From contig NC_134365.1 in the NCBI RefSeq assembly GCF_035582795.1, positions 73,885,635-73,949,634 on the forward strand: DNA of 64,000 nucleotides, read 5' to 3'. The DNA comes from Mycteria americana. Its lineage: Eukaryota > Chordata > Aves > Ciconiiformes > Ciconiidae. A program made the translations under genes and the position numbers. Within the stretch, counting starts at the first letter, position 1; each line of letters opens with the position of its first letter. The notes under the pieces are model-generated. The model made no database searches. It had not been told where the DNA came from and saw only the letters and a list, made by a program, of their open reading frames with translations. Below are positions 26,756 to 38,696 of this stretch, in pieces.

Positions 26756-27311
26756 TGTTATTATTACCACAGCACCCAGGCCATATCATAAACCAGGTTC
26801 CCAATATATTGACCATCTACACTATGCAGAATAACAAACACTCCCTGCCTGAAAGGACTAACAGCATAATTAAATACATTTCTGGAAAAGTCAGTCCCAA
26901 AGAAGCTACAAATCCTGTCTACAGTCAATGAGAGAGGCTGTGGCAGAAGCCATTGGAGAATTCCAGGATGAAATCTGGCATCACTGGAGTCAGTTGCAAA
27001 ACTCGCACTATCTTCAGTGAAACCAGGACTGAAAACTTATGTTGCTGTTTCATAGCCCTTTGCTCAGACAACTCAAACGTGGCATTTCATAAGTTTTCTT
27101 ATTTCTACTCCTTGTTCCTTTGCACCAAACGCATTTTTCCTGTAGCTTCTGTTTATGAACTAATACTTTTACAATATAATTAGGATACAACTATGAGTAA
27201 TTCTATTAATCTCTGTCCAAGTGTTCACTAGTTAAAGTATGAAATCTTTCACAAGGATATATCCAAATTTACACCGCAAGGTTTTTTCATTATATGTCCT
27301 GCTTTGAAATG

Positions 27312-27471
27312 CTATTTCAATGCTTCTGGTACTTTATCCTGCATTTCTACTGGTGCATTTAATAAGACTTGACTTTCAGATTTAAGTTTCTTCTTTAAAA
27401 TAAGGAGAATTAGTGCACTTGGGATATAGGACACTCCACATAATATTGCTGGCAGGCCAAGATAGAGCCAC
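27312..27471 (-). pseudogene. SLCO1A2: SLCO1A2 pseudogene exon 15 (C-terminus)
   Basis: Acceptor ATTTCAG at 27472-27474. Encodes WLYLGLPAILCGVSYIPSAL (TM12) and a basic, hydrophilic tail to TAG at 27312-27314. The tail is open. Confidence 0.9.
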
Positions 27472-28363
27472 CTGAAATAAAGGATGAGCTTCATTAAATG
27501 TATCATTCATGAAGAAATAGCAAAACTATTCAGCATACATTGTTTTGTGACAATTGCCCAGCTGCTCTAAAGCTTGTGCCCTGATCCTTTTGGATCTCAC
27601 AGAAGGTGAATCAATATGAGAACGGAGAATATGTCAGTGTCAGCAGAATGACTATTTACATCACCCAACTTCAGGCAAGTAATTTAGCCAGCGAAGTTAG
27701 CCACCTGGTACCCTTATGGCTTTCTCCACAGGGGAAAGAGAGAGCCCTGAAAAGGGCAGCTCAGACCACCTGAGTAAAACTTCTGGGTATTCATGAGCTA
27801 GCATTCTTCTTCCAAATCAACCTCAACACAATATTAAAAGGAATCAGCCTGAGGCCATTAGTTCAAGACTTTTCTTCAAAATTCCCACAGTGCTCCTTGA
27901 AGGACTACAAAAGAATGAAGCGTAGTATGCTGGGCCAATTTCCAACCTGGGTAACTATATCCTCTCTATAAATTTCTCCTATATTTTAATTCAAGTACTA
28001 TTTCAACCATTTTCTGTTCAAAGATATTGCACAGTCAGCCATTAAACATCTGACATTTTTCCCACAAGGGCTTACTGCTTTTAATTTTTTTATCAGAAAT
28101 CAGTGTTTTAAGGTCTGTTCTCATGAAGGGCCATTAGTGAACGTAATTATGGCACCAGTATATTTCTGTTCAAAGGGTGTCCCAACATCTGTGGCAAAGG
28201 TGGCACTTGACAAATAAAGCCAATGCCAAAGAAAAGTGTTGTGTCAAATCTCTAGCACAGGAGCAGTTTGTCTACTAGGAAAAGATAAAGAGTGTACAAT
28301 TATATCTCTATGCATATAATAATACAGTAAGAAGGAGAAACTAAAATAAAGTACAAAATATAC

Positions 28364-28481
28364 CTATATGTGACAATGTCGTACATCCTACATGCTCCTT
28401 CTCCACCACAAGTCATAGCATCCCGCTTCAAGCAAGTGGTATCTATCAAAGCTCCAAAATAAATGGGAGATCAAATTCCAG
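28364..28481 (-). pseudogene. SLCO1A2: SLCO1A2 pseudogene exon 14, nonsense codon
   Basis: 118 bp, canonical sites. Encodes GI, stop, then SPIYFGALIDTTCLKRDAMT and CGGEGACRMYD, matching the family's GIPAPIYFGALxDxxCL...CGxxGxCRxYD. The TGA is at 28471-28473. Confidence 0.9.
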
Positions 28482-29043
28482 CTAGAAAGGATATTAGCAA
28501 TGTTTTTGTGAATAGCATATTTTTTCTGATTAGCAGATACACTACAGAACCTATGCTGTTTCTCACCTACTCCATCTGTCCTGTCCTCTTGCAGCATGAA
28601 CCATGTTCTCTGTATTTCTTCTGTTCTCTCTTCTTCCTTATCCACTTACCCTCAACCAAAGATTTTCTTCCCTGTTGCCTGTTTAACGATATATACATGC
28701 TAGAACATGGACTGTGATTCCTATTCAAAACTCAACTTTTTCTCTCATCAGTGAGAGTGAGTGTTGTGTTCAATAAACATATAACAAGAGCGACAGAATG
28801 TAAAATGGCTTTCAGATGAACAGCAGATGTAGTCAGCCTATTACCCAGTATAAATAAATGCAGACCGAAAGCTGTTCTAATTTGTCATGCTGCCTAGCTC
28901 TGTAAAAACACCCAAATTCTTCCTGATCAAAGGCACTCCATAGAAGTACACTCCTGTGCCATGTCCGTAGCCCTGATGTGATCCTTACCTAACTCTAGAT
29001 CAGACCTAACTGTGCTTCTGAAGTGTGTTAGAGCTTTTCTTAC

Positions 29044-29108
29044 CAAATGCTCTTGAAGCTAGTCCATGGATATCCACCCCAAATGACTTTTCTTCAGGCT
29101 TTAGAGAC
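29044..29108 (-). pseudogene. SLCO1A2: SLCO1A2 pseudogene exon 13
   Basis: 65 bp, the length I recall for the human exon. Acceptor ATACAG, donor TTTG|GTAAGA. Encodes LKPEEKSFGVDIHGLASRAF, aligned to the family's (K/P)xEKSxGxGxHxxxxR. Open and in phase with exon 14. Confidence 0.85.
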
Positions 29109-29544
29109 CTGTATGATAATTACACATCGTACACCAATTAGCAGAGGCGACATTAATAAGAAATGTTTACCTCTTTTTTTCAAATCAAATTCTTCATCAC
29201 ATTAGGCCCAAACCATTCTAATTAGAGCACTAGGTGAAAGAGTTCATTATCCTTGATGCAAATTAGCATATCGTCTTTGAGATCAGTGGTGCAAGTTTTA
29301 CATCAGCTGAACTTTCTGGGCCAATTCAAAGATGGGAAGTAGATTATTAAATTCTGCACAGAAAATCTTAGCTTAGCAGAAAATGTATGATTATTTAGAA
29401 ATGCTTTGTAGTGTGGAATCTCTCATTTGTAGAAGCATTTGACCTTAGTATGTATATGTACACATGTACACATGAATATATATATATAAATAGAGAGAAT
29501 TTGTATAGAGACATCACTAACAGCAAAGCAAAATGCAAACATAC
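29109..29544 (-). other. SLCO1A2: Gap where SLCO1A2 exons 10-12 should be
   Basis: Only 436 bp separate exon 13 from exon 9. I read all minus frames and found no cysteine-rich Kazal-type segment and no TM9-TM10 sequence. An AT dinucleotide run is at 29476-29490. The three exons, together over 500 bp of coding sequence in relatives, are gone. Confidence 0.75.
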
Positions 29545-29710
29545 CAATTAAAAAGATGGCATCTGATGCAGATTTTCCAAACTGCTGTTCCAACGATTTG
29601 GGCATGAAGGATATCATGGCCATTGAAGGCACTGAACTGTAATACAGTTATGCATATAAATAACATATAAACTGGGTTGTGAAACAGAGCCTTGAGGAAC
29701 AGGGTGAAAT
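29545..29710 (-). pseudogene. SLCO1A2: SLCO1A2 pseudogene exon 9, one-base insertion
   Basis: 166 bp, one more than the 165 of the paralogue, with canonical sites. Before the lesion: FLKALFHNPVYMLFICITVL. After it, in another frame: MISFMPKSLEQQFGKSASDA. The extra base is in the GG pair at 29618-29619. Confidence 0.92.
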
Positions 29711-30454
29711 CTGGAATGAAATAATGTAACGAGTTAGTGTGATGCTTTATGAAATGCATCACCCATTGCTCCGTGTGGCTGAAGGGGGAAGAGTGAAACA
29801 GAAATGGTCCTTAACTGGATCAGGCTAATTCTTGTGCTTTGCCAGACACCACAGGCCAAAGATTACTTGCTTAGCCCAGGCTACCCCAACATGTCTCTTC
29901 TACACAAAGATAATTGCGCACACACACATGCACACTAATGCATGCTGCTGCTTATAAAAAATGACAGCAATAATCTTATCGTAAAAGTTTCCTGAAACTT
30001 TTTAGCTGTATTGTAACTGAACTTTCCACCTACATATTTGCAGCAGCAGCTACTCCCCCACCATTCCTACTCCTTTTTCCCTCATCCCATGCCCTCAGAG
30101 CATTCACCAAAACCCCCTTCCTGCACCTGGCATGCAAAGGGAGTACAAGGGGGAAGGGATGCAAACATACTAGATAGCTGTGACAACCTGCCCCCTGAGA
30201 CCCGATCACTGATTTTGGTTATTGCTCCTATCAGTGATGGGGCAGAAGAGGCCTGAAGAGGGAGGTGACCACAATTATTCCCACCGTACTCTCAAAGTCT
30301 GGATCCGCCAGTCTTCAGCTAAATAAGCATCTGAGAAACTAATTTACACAGGTCTTTTCTCTGTGTAATGCCTGTTAAGTCAGGATCTGAACCATTAAAA
30401 CAACCCACAATTCCTCTTTGTCTAACTTTGTCTATTAATTAATGTGCTGAGACA

Positions 30455-30484
30455 AGTTTCTTGACTCTGCTGAGTCAAGAAACT
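30455..30484. repeat. Perfect 13-bp inverted repeat, 4-base loop
   Basis: AGTTTCTTGACTC, spacer TGCT, GAGTCAAGAAACT. It lies in intron 8 of the pseudogene. No gene, tRNA or terminator context. Confidence 0.9.
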
Positions 30485-30764
30485 CTGCAGAAAAACATAA
30501 GCATCTGTAAAACAATGGCCATGCTTCATTGAAAGAGGGCACTACTTAGGAATGATATACATCTTTCAGAGGTAGGCAAGTATCTTACTAGAAGAGGATC
30601 TGTATGCAAGTCTTGCAAAAACAAGTCAAATATCCAAACCACTATAAATAGGCTGTATTATTTATATATGCTATGCAGTTTATAATCAGAGCTTTCTGAG
30701 GAAGAGAATAATTTTAACTATAAATACTACAATTTTCAACTTGAAATCCTTGGGGATATTAAAA

Positions 30765-30868
30765 AGCTGCCTGAACATGTCCTGGTCAACTGGCTCTAAG
30801 TGGCCCTGCTTGAGAGGGGGTTGGACCAGGTGACCTCCAGAGGTCCCTTCCAACCTCAACCATCCAAT
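30765..30868 (+). mobile_element. CR1 LINE 3' end fragment
   Basis: Contains GGTTGGACCAGGTGACCTCC followed by AGAGGTCCCTTCCAACCTCA, the well-known CR1 3' tail. It is a short 5'-truncated copy in intron 8 of the SLCO1A2 pseudogene, opposite in orientation to that gene. Confidence 0.92.
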
Positions 30869-31880
30869 GAAATGAAAAGATTCTTAATTCAGGATATTCA
30901 GGGACAGTGGACATTCATACCAACACAAGGAGGGAATGATGAAAATATAAGCTCTGAAGACCAGGAGCCACAGTCTGATCTAGGAACCTTTCCTCACCAG
31001 AGCAGTACTTTATTCATGGATTCATTTAAGGCTACATGACAGCAGAGAAAGATGCTGTGTTTATCAAAATGAAGTTGCAATATCAGCCAAGATCTGAATA
31101 CTCACTCTGAGTACGGTGATTTTGCAGGACTCAGCTTGAAATACCACAAAGGGGTAGCTGGCACTTGGCACTTACTTTCTGAAAAGGAAAATCCTGTCAA
31201 GGGTCCCTGAGCTGGGCATACAGAATCATGAGCCTACTCTGAAGATCATAGCCTTTGACGTATTTTATTCACTTATGTTTCCAACTAGCACAAAAAAATG
31301 GAAGGAAAAAAATAGCTTCCTACAGATATATAGATCTGAAAGACCACAGATGTGAATGTTGCCAACGGTAACATGAATAAATGTAAGTCAAATAGATCCT
31401 TGTCCAACAGCCATTAAATGTTTATGAGACACTTAAGCACCTGTTAATTCCCTTTTATGGCTTTAAGTTGGACTCAAGAAATGCACAAGAGTTGTGCTGG
31501 TTTTCTCCTTTTCTGCACAGTGAATGTGGGGTACAAGCAACTAATATCTGCAACTGGTCCACAGCTCACTGAGGTGTAATATTCTTAACCAGATTTCAGT
31601 GCATTAATCCTCCACCAGGAAGAGAAGCTCCAGTTCTACATACACCTGAAATGCAGGAGGGGGACAGGAGTGAATTCAGATCCTGGATCTATGAAATTAG
31701 CTTTCTTCCTCTGCAAGGAGCCATTCTAAATCCCTGCGCAAATCCTTTGTACTACAGAGAGATGAAAAACAGAGTATGCATTTCATACGTTGGACCCATC
31801 TTTACTTACAAAAATACACAGACAGAGCTCACACCTTAAAGGACTAAATTAAGAAGGAAACAAAATACGATATAACTTGC

Positions 31881-32106
31881 CTTTAGCAATGTCATACATG
31901 GTCTGTTTGGCTTAATTTTTATCATTTTCTTGCAATAGAACTACACTTTTTTTACTCATCTCCTTAGGTGTCTCCTTCCTTCACAAGTGACTTGGGCAAA
32001 AACCAAAAAGGTATTCCTGCGAGAAGATTCAGTGATGCACAAATCAAAATGCCCAGCCACCATGCTCCAACCCAGTGGGCATCAGCAGCTGTTATAGTTA
32101 TGTCCT
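31881..32106 (-). pseudogene. SLCO1A2: SLCO1A2 pseudogene exon 8, frameshifted, GC donor
   Basis: 226 bp, where phase requires a multiple of three. Encodes [20 protein letters not shown] and TM6 to [15 protein letters not shown], then TAA at 31964-31966. A net +1 shift around the GGAG before it opens a frame ([10 protein letters not shown]) that runs into a second TAA shortly before the exon end. The donor reads AAAG|GCAAGT, a GC donor in place of GT. The signature reads [11 protein letters not shown] in place of DTRWVGAWW. Confidence 0.85.
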
Positions 32107-32579
32107 CTATAAAAAACAAACAAACAAAACCACACATCTTACATTAGTTCAGAAACATTCTTTGCTGTCATTGTGTGTTTTCCTAGTCATCTCTGACATG
32201 TGACATATTCAAAGCATTTTAAATATTCTTGAAATGAGGCTGATGAAAGAGAATAGTCTCCAGTTTTCTTTTCTAATGTTGCTCATTTTTTCGCAAATTT
32301 CAGTGTTTTGTATTAAATCAATTCTAGCTCTTTCCTGTTAAGCCAGATGGCACAACTGTTCATCAAATAATTTATATGCAGATTCATTTGTGTATATGTG
32401 AATGCAGGCCTTTTATTGAATTTAATATTATACACCAGTTTTCCATTCTAAAAGGAACATCAGCAAACTCAGATAAAATGAAGACACCTCATATTAGCAA
32501 AGAAATATCTTTTAGTGTTGATAAATACACCACCATGCCTACTGATTTATATGTAAGATTTTATATATTCATCCATTAC

Positions 32580-32678
32580 CTGCATCTACTGATCCCAGAT
32601 CAAGAAACAGTTCTGCACATAATGATGCCAACAAGAAACCAAGGAAGGGGCCGATTACAGTTGCTGTATGTAGACATC
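32580..32678 (-). pseudogene. SLCO1A2: SLCO1A2 pseudogene exon 7 (TM5)
   Basis: 99 bp, open, acceptor ACTTCAG, donor GCAG|GTAATG. Encodes ATVIGPFLGFLLASLCAELF and LDLGSVDA. The LLAS form is shared with human 1A2. Confidence 0.9.
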
Positions 32679-32985
32679 CTGAAGTATAAAAAGGAGAAAA
32701 CATACTAAATTAGAACCCGGACGTAATTATTTTCTTGGAGTTGTTATATATGTTTAGGATAGCTCTACTGAACAGACATTTGCGCCTAAAAATGGCCTCA
32801 TTTCAACAAGTTCATCTCTAGTTAAATTACAAGTTCTACAGTATCATTATCTTGATAAGGCAGTAATGTCTTTCTTCTCTCTTCCTTTATTGGAATGAAG
32901 GGAGTCAAAATAACCCTCTCTTTTGCTTTTGTTTATGTGTGTGTGTGTTTGGGGGAGGGGAGTTATCACAATAGGGTAGATTTAC

Positions 32986-33132
32986 CCAGGTAGAAAGGTG
33001 AATTCTCTGCTTTGGCAAAATCCTCCAGATGTGAAATGCCTAAAGGCATGATGGGAGTTTCACCCATTCCTCATACTATGCTTCCAACCATCACAAATAT
33101 CCACAGCAAGGACCCAGGCTCTTTTTCACATT
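32986..33132 (-). pseudogene. SLCO1A2: SLCO1A2 pseudogene exon 6, nonsense codon
   Basis: 147 bp with canonical sites. Encodes CEKEPGSLLWIFVMVGSIV, stop, [20 protein letters not shown]. The TGA at 33071-33073 stands where the family has arginine, consistent with a CGA to TGA change. All other codons are open. Confidence 0.92.
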
Positions 33133-33483
33133 CTGTGAATAAAATAAGAAGACAATATTAATGTTTTAATTCCAACTATTAATTAAAATCTAGAGATGAA
33201 GACAAAGAATTGACTACAGCTTAAACTTTGATGGGTAGGTCTGTCCTGTAAAACAGGGAAATAAGTAGTCACGATACTTGAAAGACTCCAGAACTGGAAG
33301 AAGCTGTTGCACTTGCTGGAGTAGAGTTTAAATCCCATCCCTCTCTATGCCATACCTTGTCCAGCCACCTCGCAGTGCAACCACTGCAGAACCTAGGCCC
33401 TTCCCTTTACTCATTTCCCTCAACAAAACTGCCATTTTCATGTCAGTGGAGAGAAGACAGTGCCTGAACATCACTGATGAAGG

Positions 33484-33962
33484 GCTGAAAAATCATGCCT
33501 AACCTGATCACCTTCTACAACAAAGTAATACTTTCTGTTGACATGGGGAGGGCAGTGGGTGTTGTCTACCTGGACTTCAGCAAAGTATTTGCCACTGTTT
33601 CCCATAGCCTCCTCCTAGACAAACTGGCAAGATACAGACTGGAGGGACAGTCTGCGAGATGGGTGGGAAATTGACTCATAGGCCAGACTCAGAGGGTCGT
33701 GATCAATGGCTTTTACTCAGGCTGGCAGCATGTCACAAGTGGGGTTCCCCCAGGGACCAATACTGGTCCCCACGCTAGTCAACATCTCCATAAATGATCT
33801 GGATGATGGGACTGAAAGCACTCTCACCAAGTTCGTTGATGACACCAAACTGAGTGGTGAGGTGGACACATCAGGAGGGAAAGCTATCTTACAGAGAGAC
33901 CTGGACAGCCTGGAAGAGTGGGCTCACAAGAACAGTATGACCACCTTTCTGAAATTCAGGAG
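33484..33962 (+). mobile_element. CR1 LINE reverse-transcriptase fragment (decayed)
   Basis: Translating the plus strand gives VVYLDFSKVFATVSHSLL, then GVPQGPILVPTLVNISINDL, then a FVDDTKLSGEVDT segment that stands for the (Y/F)ADD catalytic box, and RDLDSLEEWA. The A to V change in the box and an in-frame stop after WVGN show it is inactive. It lies in intron 5 of the SLCO1A2 pseudogene. Confidence 0.93.
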
Positions 33963-36457
33963 TCTTTTGCAATGATTCAGGTAATTGTTGCATAAAGCCC
34001 ATACATTGTCATTTGATTATAAGAACATTGTCTGAAATAAACCAGAAGACTTCCTGATTTCACAGTGAGGTGCCACCATTTGCTTCTAAGAAAGCCATGC
34101 CAGTGCAGAAGATGTGGTGGTGGTCTACCTTTGCATGGAATGAGACTTCTCAGCTTTCCAGCTTCTTTGCCTTGATTCAGACTGCTAGCTTCTGGTTTAC
34201 TAATGTTCATAAGCCCCCCGAAAAGCACATGGAGAGTTAATTCATCTGTATCTAAATCATTGGCTGTTTGCTGGTAACTTCAACTAGCACTCACTGAACT
34301 TCAACAGTCCTCACCACCTGGAAACTCAGGCTTAGACCTTTATCTCAAAGCTCTGTTCTAGCACTACAGATTTTTGCCTTGCACACCTCCCTATGACTTC
34401 CCTATCCAGAAATTTCATCTGTCCTGATGCTATGTGTTTGGGTATTCAATTTCAGATCTGGGACATCTTGAGGATAATGCAAATTCTGATTTGGCAAATA
34501 ACATACAAATTCTACCATAACTGGCACCTGTCACCAAATGTTACAGAAAGGTTTTCTACCTCCATCATACCTCTGCAACTCAGAAGGTCAGTGTTTCCCT
34601 GAGCAGGCACTCACTCGAACATAGCCCGCAATCTGCCCATCTGGGCACTGCTCTGAGGAAGTTTCTGACTCACTGTGACCTTTATACAACTCTCGATCAA
34701 AATCAAGATCCATAATAATATATCTGGCCACCCTGCTGAATCTATCTGGGGATCTAGCTCTCATTTATTCACATCTGTCCTACATAACTCAACAGAAGAA
34801 TACGGTGCTGCAGCACAATCCTGTTTGTCCCACATCAGGACAGCTATATCAGGAACTATTATGACCTTTCTCTCCCTGACCTTGGATTTCTTCATCCCAT
34901 ATAGTCTGCTTCAGATTCCACTGTTTTCTATGACCCTCTTTGTCATGGTGAGACTTCAGCGCCAATTTGTTAACAAATAAAAACCGGCTTTGTTAGCAGC
35001 AACTGATGACTTTCTAAATGAAAGCATTACTGTTCGGAGATCAAGCCTGGATCTCCTGTATCAATGTCAGATTACTGTCAGCAAACATGGGTGAAGCAAT
35101 CCACACACAGATGTGGTCAAATTCAAACCAGTTTTTGCATCACACAGGAGATGGACTCATATGTATGAAGGTCAGTTTTGCTTGTCCATAAACTAATAGA
35201 GAAACAATCACCTTACCCAAGTATAGTCATAGGCTTGAGGACCTACGGGTTCTAGTGTGTACATTGAATGGCTGTATAATTTAGAAGAAAATGCTTTACC
35301 TATCTGTACCTTAATTTATGCATTTATAAAATGAAGAAAAACAGTGAAATCTTAAATCTTCAAATGAAAGGTTAATACCAAGTGCTATTAAGTATGCACT
35401 TTTCTCAACTCTTCATTGTGAAGATGGAAAAATTAATGCCTTCAGTGACATGCAGTCTCCAAAAGCTTGGAAGCCACATCTGTTACTAAATGGAGACACA
35501 GAAAACTACAGTACAACACTATGGTTTGATGTCACTGTGTACATACAATATTACAGCAGTGTGATTCAGCTTTAGCACACATTGATGGAACTCCATCACA
35601 AAATATAACAATTAACTGTGGGATTCATCTCACCTAACTTTTGCCATCCACCAATCATCTAAGTTTCCAACCTCACATCCAGGAGGTAATCTGACCCACC
35701 CTAAAGTAAAGAGCAGGAACGTCCTTACAGCAAGGGACACACTCTGCAAGAGCTCTGTAATCCCCTTTGACCAACTATCAAGGGAGCCTAAAGAGATGGT
35801 TCAGACTAAATGCTTCCCTTTGAGGTAGCTAAAGACTCAGGAGATTAATCCCATCCTCAGTGTGAGGATTTTGTGTGTGATCATTTAATAGTTGCCTCTG
35901 AGCCTTTTGACTTCATAGTAGTTACTTTATATGCACATCGCTAGTGCATATAGATGTTTCAGTCTCCCAGATAAGTTTCAGCCTAGTTTAAACTATTTTC
36001 TCTTTTTTCTAAAAGGAACTGGGATCTACTTTTTTGCTCTGTCTCTATTTCTCATTCTTTTATTTCTTGTGTGGTGCAATGAAAAAGCATCCTGATGCCT
36101 TTTACTCATTGTCCAAATACATTTCCCACCTCCTCACAGTATCATGGTATTTCAAGTCAAAAAGAGGAACATTTCTGAGAACAACTGAAATATAACCTGG
36201 TGTTATATTTCCCCAAAGTGGACTGACAGGGATGTTAACCGAGCTGTTCAGGTACTGTGAAAACTGCATGAAAAAAGCTACAGCTCTGGAGTCACAGACT
36301 AAAGGAACAAGAAGGCTAGGAAATTTCCTGACCTATAGTTTTTATGCCTGATCAAAAGCAGGACTGTGAAATAATTGCTAATAAAAATAAAATCCTATTT
36401 ACTTAAACATTATGAAAACTGAGGAAAAAGTATTAGTAGGCATAGGAAGAGTCATAC

Positions 36458-36564
36458 CTGTTGATGGTTCCTCTGTAGGTAAAGAGAACAAGCTTTGATT
36501 AACAAGGCACAGAGGCATGACTGAAAAATTCTCCCGTGGTGAAATACTGCTTTCAATACGATAC
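36458..36564 (-). pseudogene. SLCO1A2: SLCO1A2 pseudogene exon 5 (extracellular loop)
   Basis: 107 bp, open, acceptor CAAACAG, donor ACAG|GTATGA. Encodes YRIESSISPRENFS...LCLVNQS, alignable to the human 1A2 loop (ESTVSVSGNLS...LCMENGT). NFS and NQS are potential glycosylation sites. It is 24 bp shorter than the paralogue's exon 5. Confidence 0.85.
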
Positions 36565-37485
36565 CTGTTTGAATCAAAGGAAAGCATGTATAGGTTAAGA
36601 AGAAATACATCAGAACCACCTCATAAATCTGCACTTCAGTAATGAAGCTACCTATAAGAAGAGTGTGTAGCTATAGGAAGAAGGAAACCCATGTCAAAAC
36701 TTAACTGAGCCTCAGTAACAAATCAGGATAGGAACAAAGGAACTGTAGCAGGGAATCAACCCAGTGTTTTATCCGGACTGTTATCTAGCCTCTAACATAA
36801 TCTTGTAACAGATGCTTCAGGAGAAGTTGAGAAAACACCCTAATGAAATCCCTCGTATCATCTCTCCTACTCTTAATCCAATTTACACCCTAAGCAGAGG
36901 GTGCCACCAAGGCTGTCAGAGCCATACCACACTGGATGTAACAAGATCAGAGGATCTTTTCTCAAAAGATATCTCACTGATTAAAATATAGACAAGCCTA
37001 AATGATTATTTTGTTAAGCCAAGCAAAAATAGTGAAAAAGTGGTTAAAGAATCATTATGGTCTGTGAAGAGCTTGCCAACACAGCAATCAGGTATGATCT
37101 GTCATCCAGGCTCCAGACCAAAGACAGCTTTAAAAATCATCTTGTATTGTCCATCCAAGCAGATAAGAGCTAGTAGTGTAATGTGACAGTATCACAGGCC
37201 ACTGTTTCTTCAGAGAGTCAACACAAGAGGTAGCACAAGGACGAAGGCAAGGCAAGGCAAGGGCAAGTGAAGGTGCCCAGCAGAGGGGTGACTCTCCTCA
37301 GGAAGCAATGACTGACTTTTGAAGCCATCTCAGAAGCAAAACAAAACAAGCTGCTCTACAATTACCATATTGTACCCGTGCTCAGCAATGTCTCTCTCAG
37401 TAAGCAATACTATTTCAGCGGGAGAAGTTACGGATTAAGGTAAGTAAGGACCACAGAAGCTGCTGTGAGCTAAGCAAATACTCAC

Positions 37486-37618
37486 CTTCCAAATAGGAAA
37501 TGAGGAAGTGATATCAAAAGGCATCCAAATGACAGAATTGTGCAGCCCAAAGCAATTATTCCGGGTCTGTGAAGCTTTGCTCCAAAGTAACTCACAAATG
37601 CTATCAGCAGCAAGTTGC
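37486..37618 (-). pseudogene. SLCO1A2: SLCO1A2 pseudogene exon 4 (TM2-TM3)
   Basis: 133 bp, open, acceptor TTTGCAG, donor GAAG|GTGAGT. Encodes [18 protein letters not shown] and ends HFLFGR. Confidence 0.9.
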
Positions 37619-38696
37619 CTGCAAAAAGAACCTGGTCCTTATTTGCAAACCAAGGCATCCTTATATCTTTTAAAGCGCAACAGAAATTTGACTATAACTT
37701 GTTAGCTCAGCATCTGTTACTTCCTGTCTTGTAAAAACTGTAACTAGACAGGGAACTGCCTAAATGATGCAGTAATTCCCTCCTATCTGTGATCTTTTTC
37801 TAGCAGAGTTACACCACGTGGAAGGAACATGAGAATAGAAGGCAGAATGGAAAAAAGACTGTGGTGAAAGAGATTTTTGGCTGCACCTATGTAAAGAAGA
37901 AATTTCCCACTACTTTACATAGAGACCAGGCCCAGGGGCTGCAGAATTATAGCTGTTTTAGGAAGTTATTCTCCTAGGATACTCTATTTTGCAATGTGTG
38001 GGAAAATACAGAAGTATATATCGAAGTGGTTTTGTACTGAAAATAATAAACACCAGATGACATACAGAGAAAAAAGGAATAATAAATTAATATTAATTCC
38101 AGTAATAGTTTAAGAGGAATAAAAAAATACAGATTTTTGTACCTAGTACCATTTAGAAATAGAAATGGGCTAAAAATCTTCATTCTCTTCTCCTCCACTT
38201 TCACTTCAGAATCAGTTGATTTTCTATACTCTTCCCTTATTGCTATGCAACTAAGAAAAGAATCAAGCTTCATGTTATGAATCAGGTCCCATAAAAATAA
38301 CAATTTAGTAATCTTACACCTACTAATTTTGCGATCTTTTTGTCAAAAGAACAAAACCATGTCTCTGCACGATGAGCATCGTGCTCTGAAAGAAGATAAC
38401 ATATTTTTACGTATGATTGCTAGACAGACTGCGTTGAACCAGTGGCTTCAATGACACTTAAAGATGTACACTTGCACGGTCCTAATAAGTTCCTTACGTC
38501 TGCCACATACACTGACTCTTAATTATTTCAAATATTAATATGTTTTTTCACAGTTATTTTACATCCCTGGAGATAAGAATGCCACAACTTGTTATAGAAA
38601 AGTGCAAATGAGAGGATAATTTATTTAAAATAATAAGCCTTTTACATACTACTTCATTAATCTTGGCCATTTCATATTTCTTAAAGTCTCCTCCTT

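Larger units (their letters stand above)
11366..27311. other. Intergenic region between SLCO1B3-like gene and SLCO1A2 pseudogene
   Basis: About 16 kb that form the 5' flank of the SLCO1B3-like gene and the 3' flank of the SLCO1A2 pseudogene. No complete gene is recognisable. It holds a GC-rich island (16190-17340), two exon-like orphan segments (19653-19727 and 25519-25644), a CAAA microsatellite, an A run and a G run, all listed separately. Non-coding first exon(s) and promoter of the SLCO1B3-like gene should be here but could not be located with confidence. Between the listed items I see only AT-rich unique-looking DNA. Confidence 0.6.

Noticed and set aside
29476-29490. TA-repeat inside the shortened SLCO1A2 intron as a transposon junction
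   Set aside because: Only a short AT run, with no inverted repeats or target duplication beside it.
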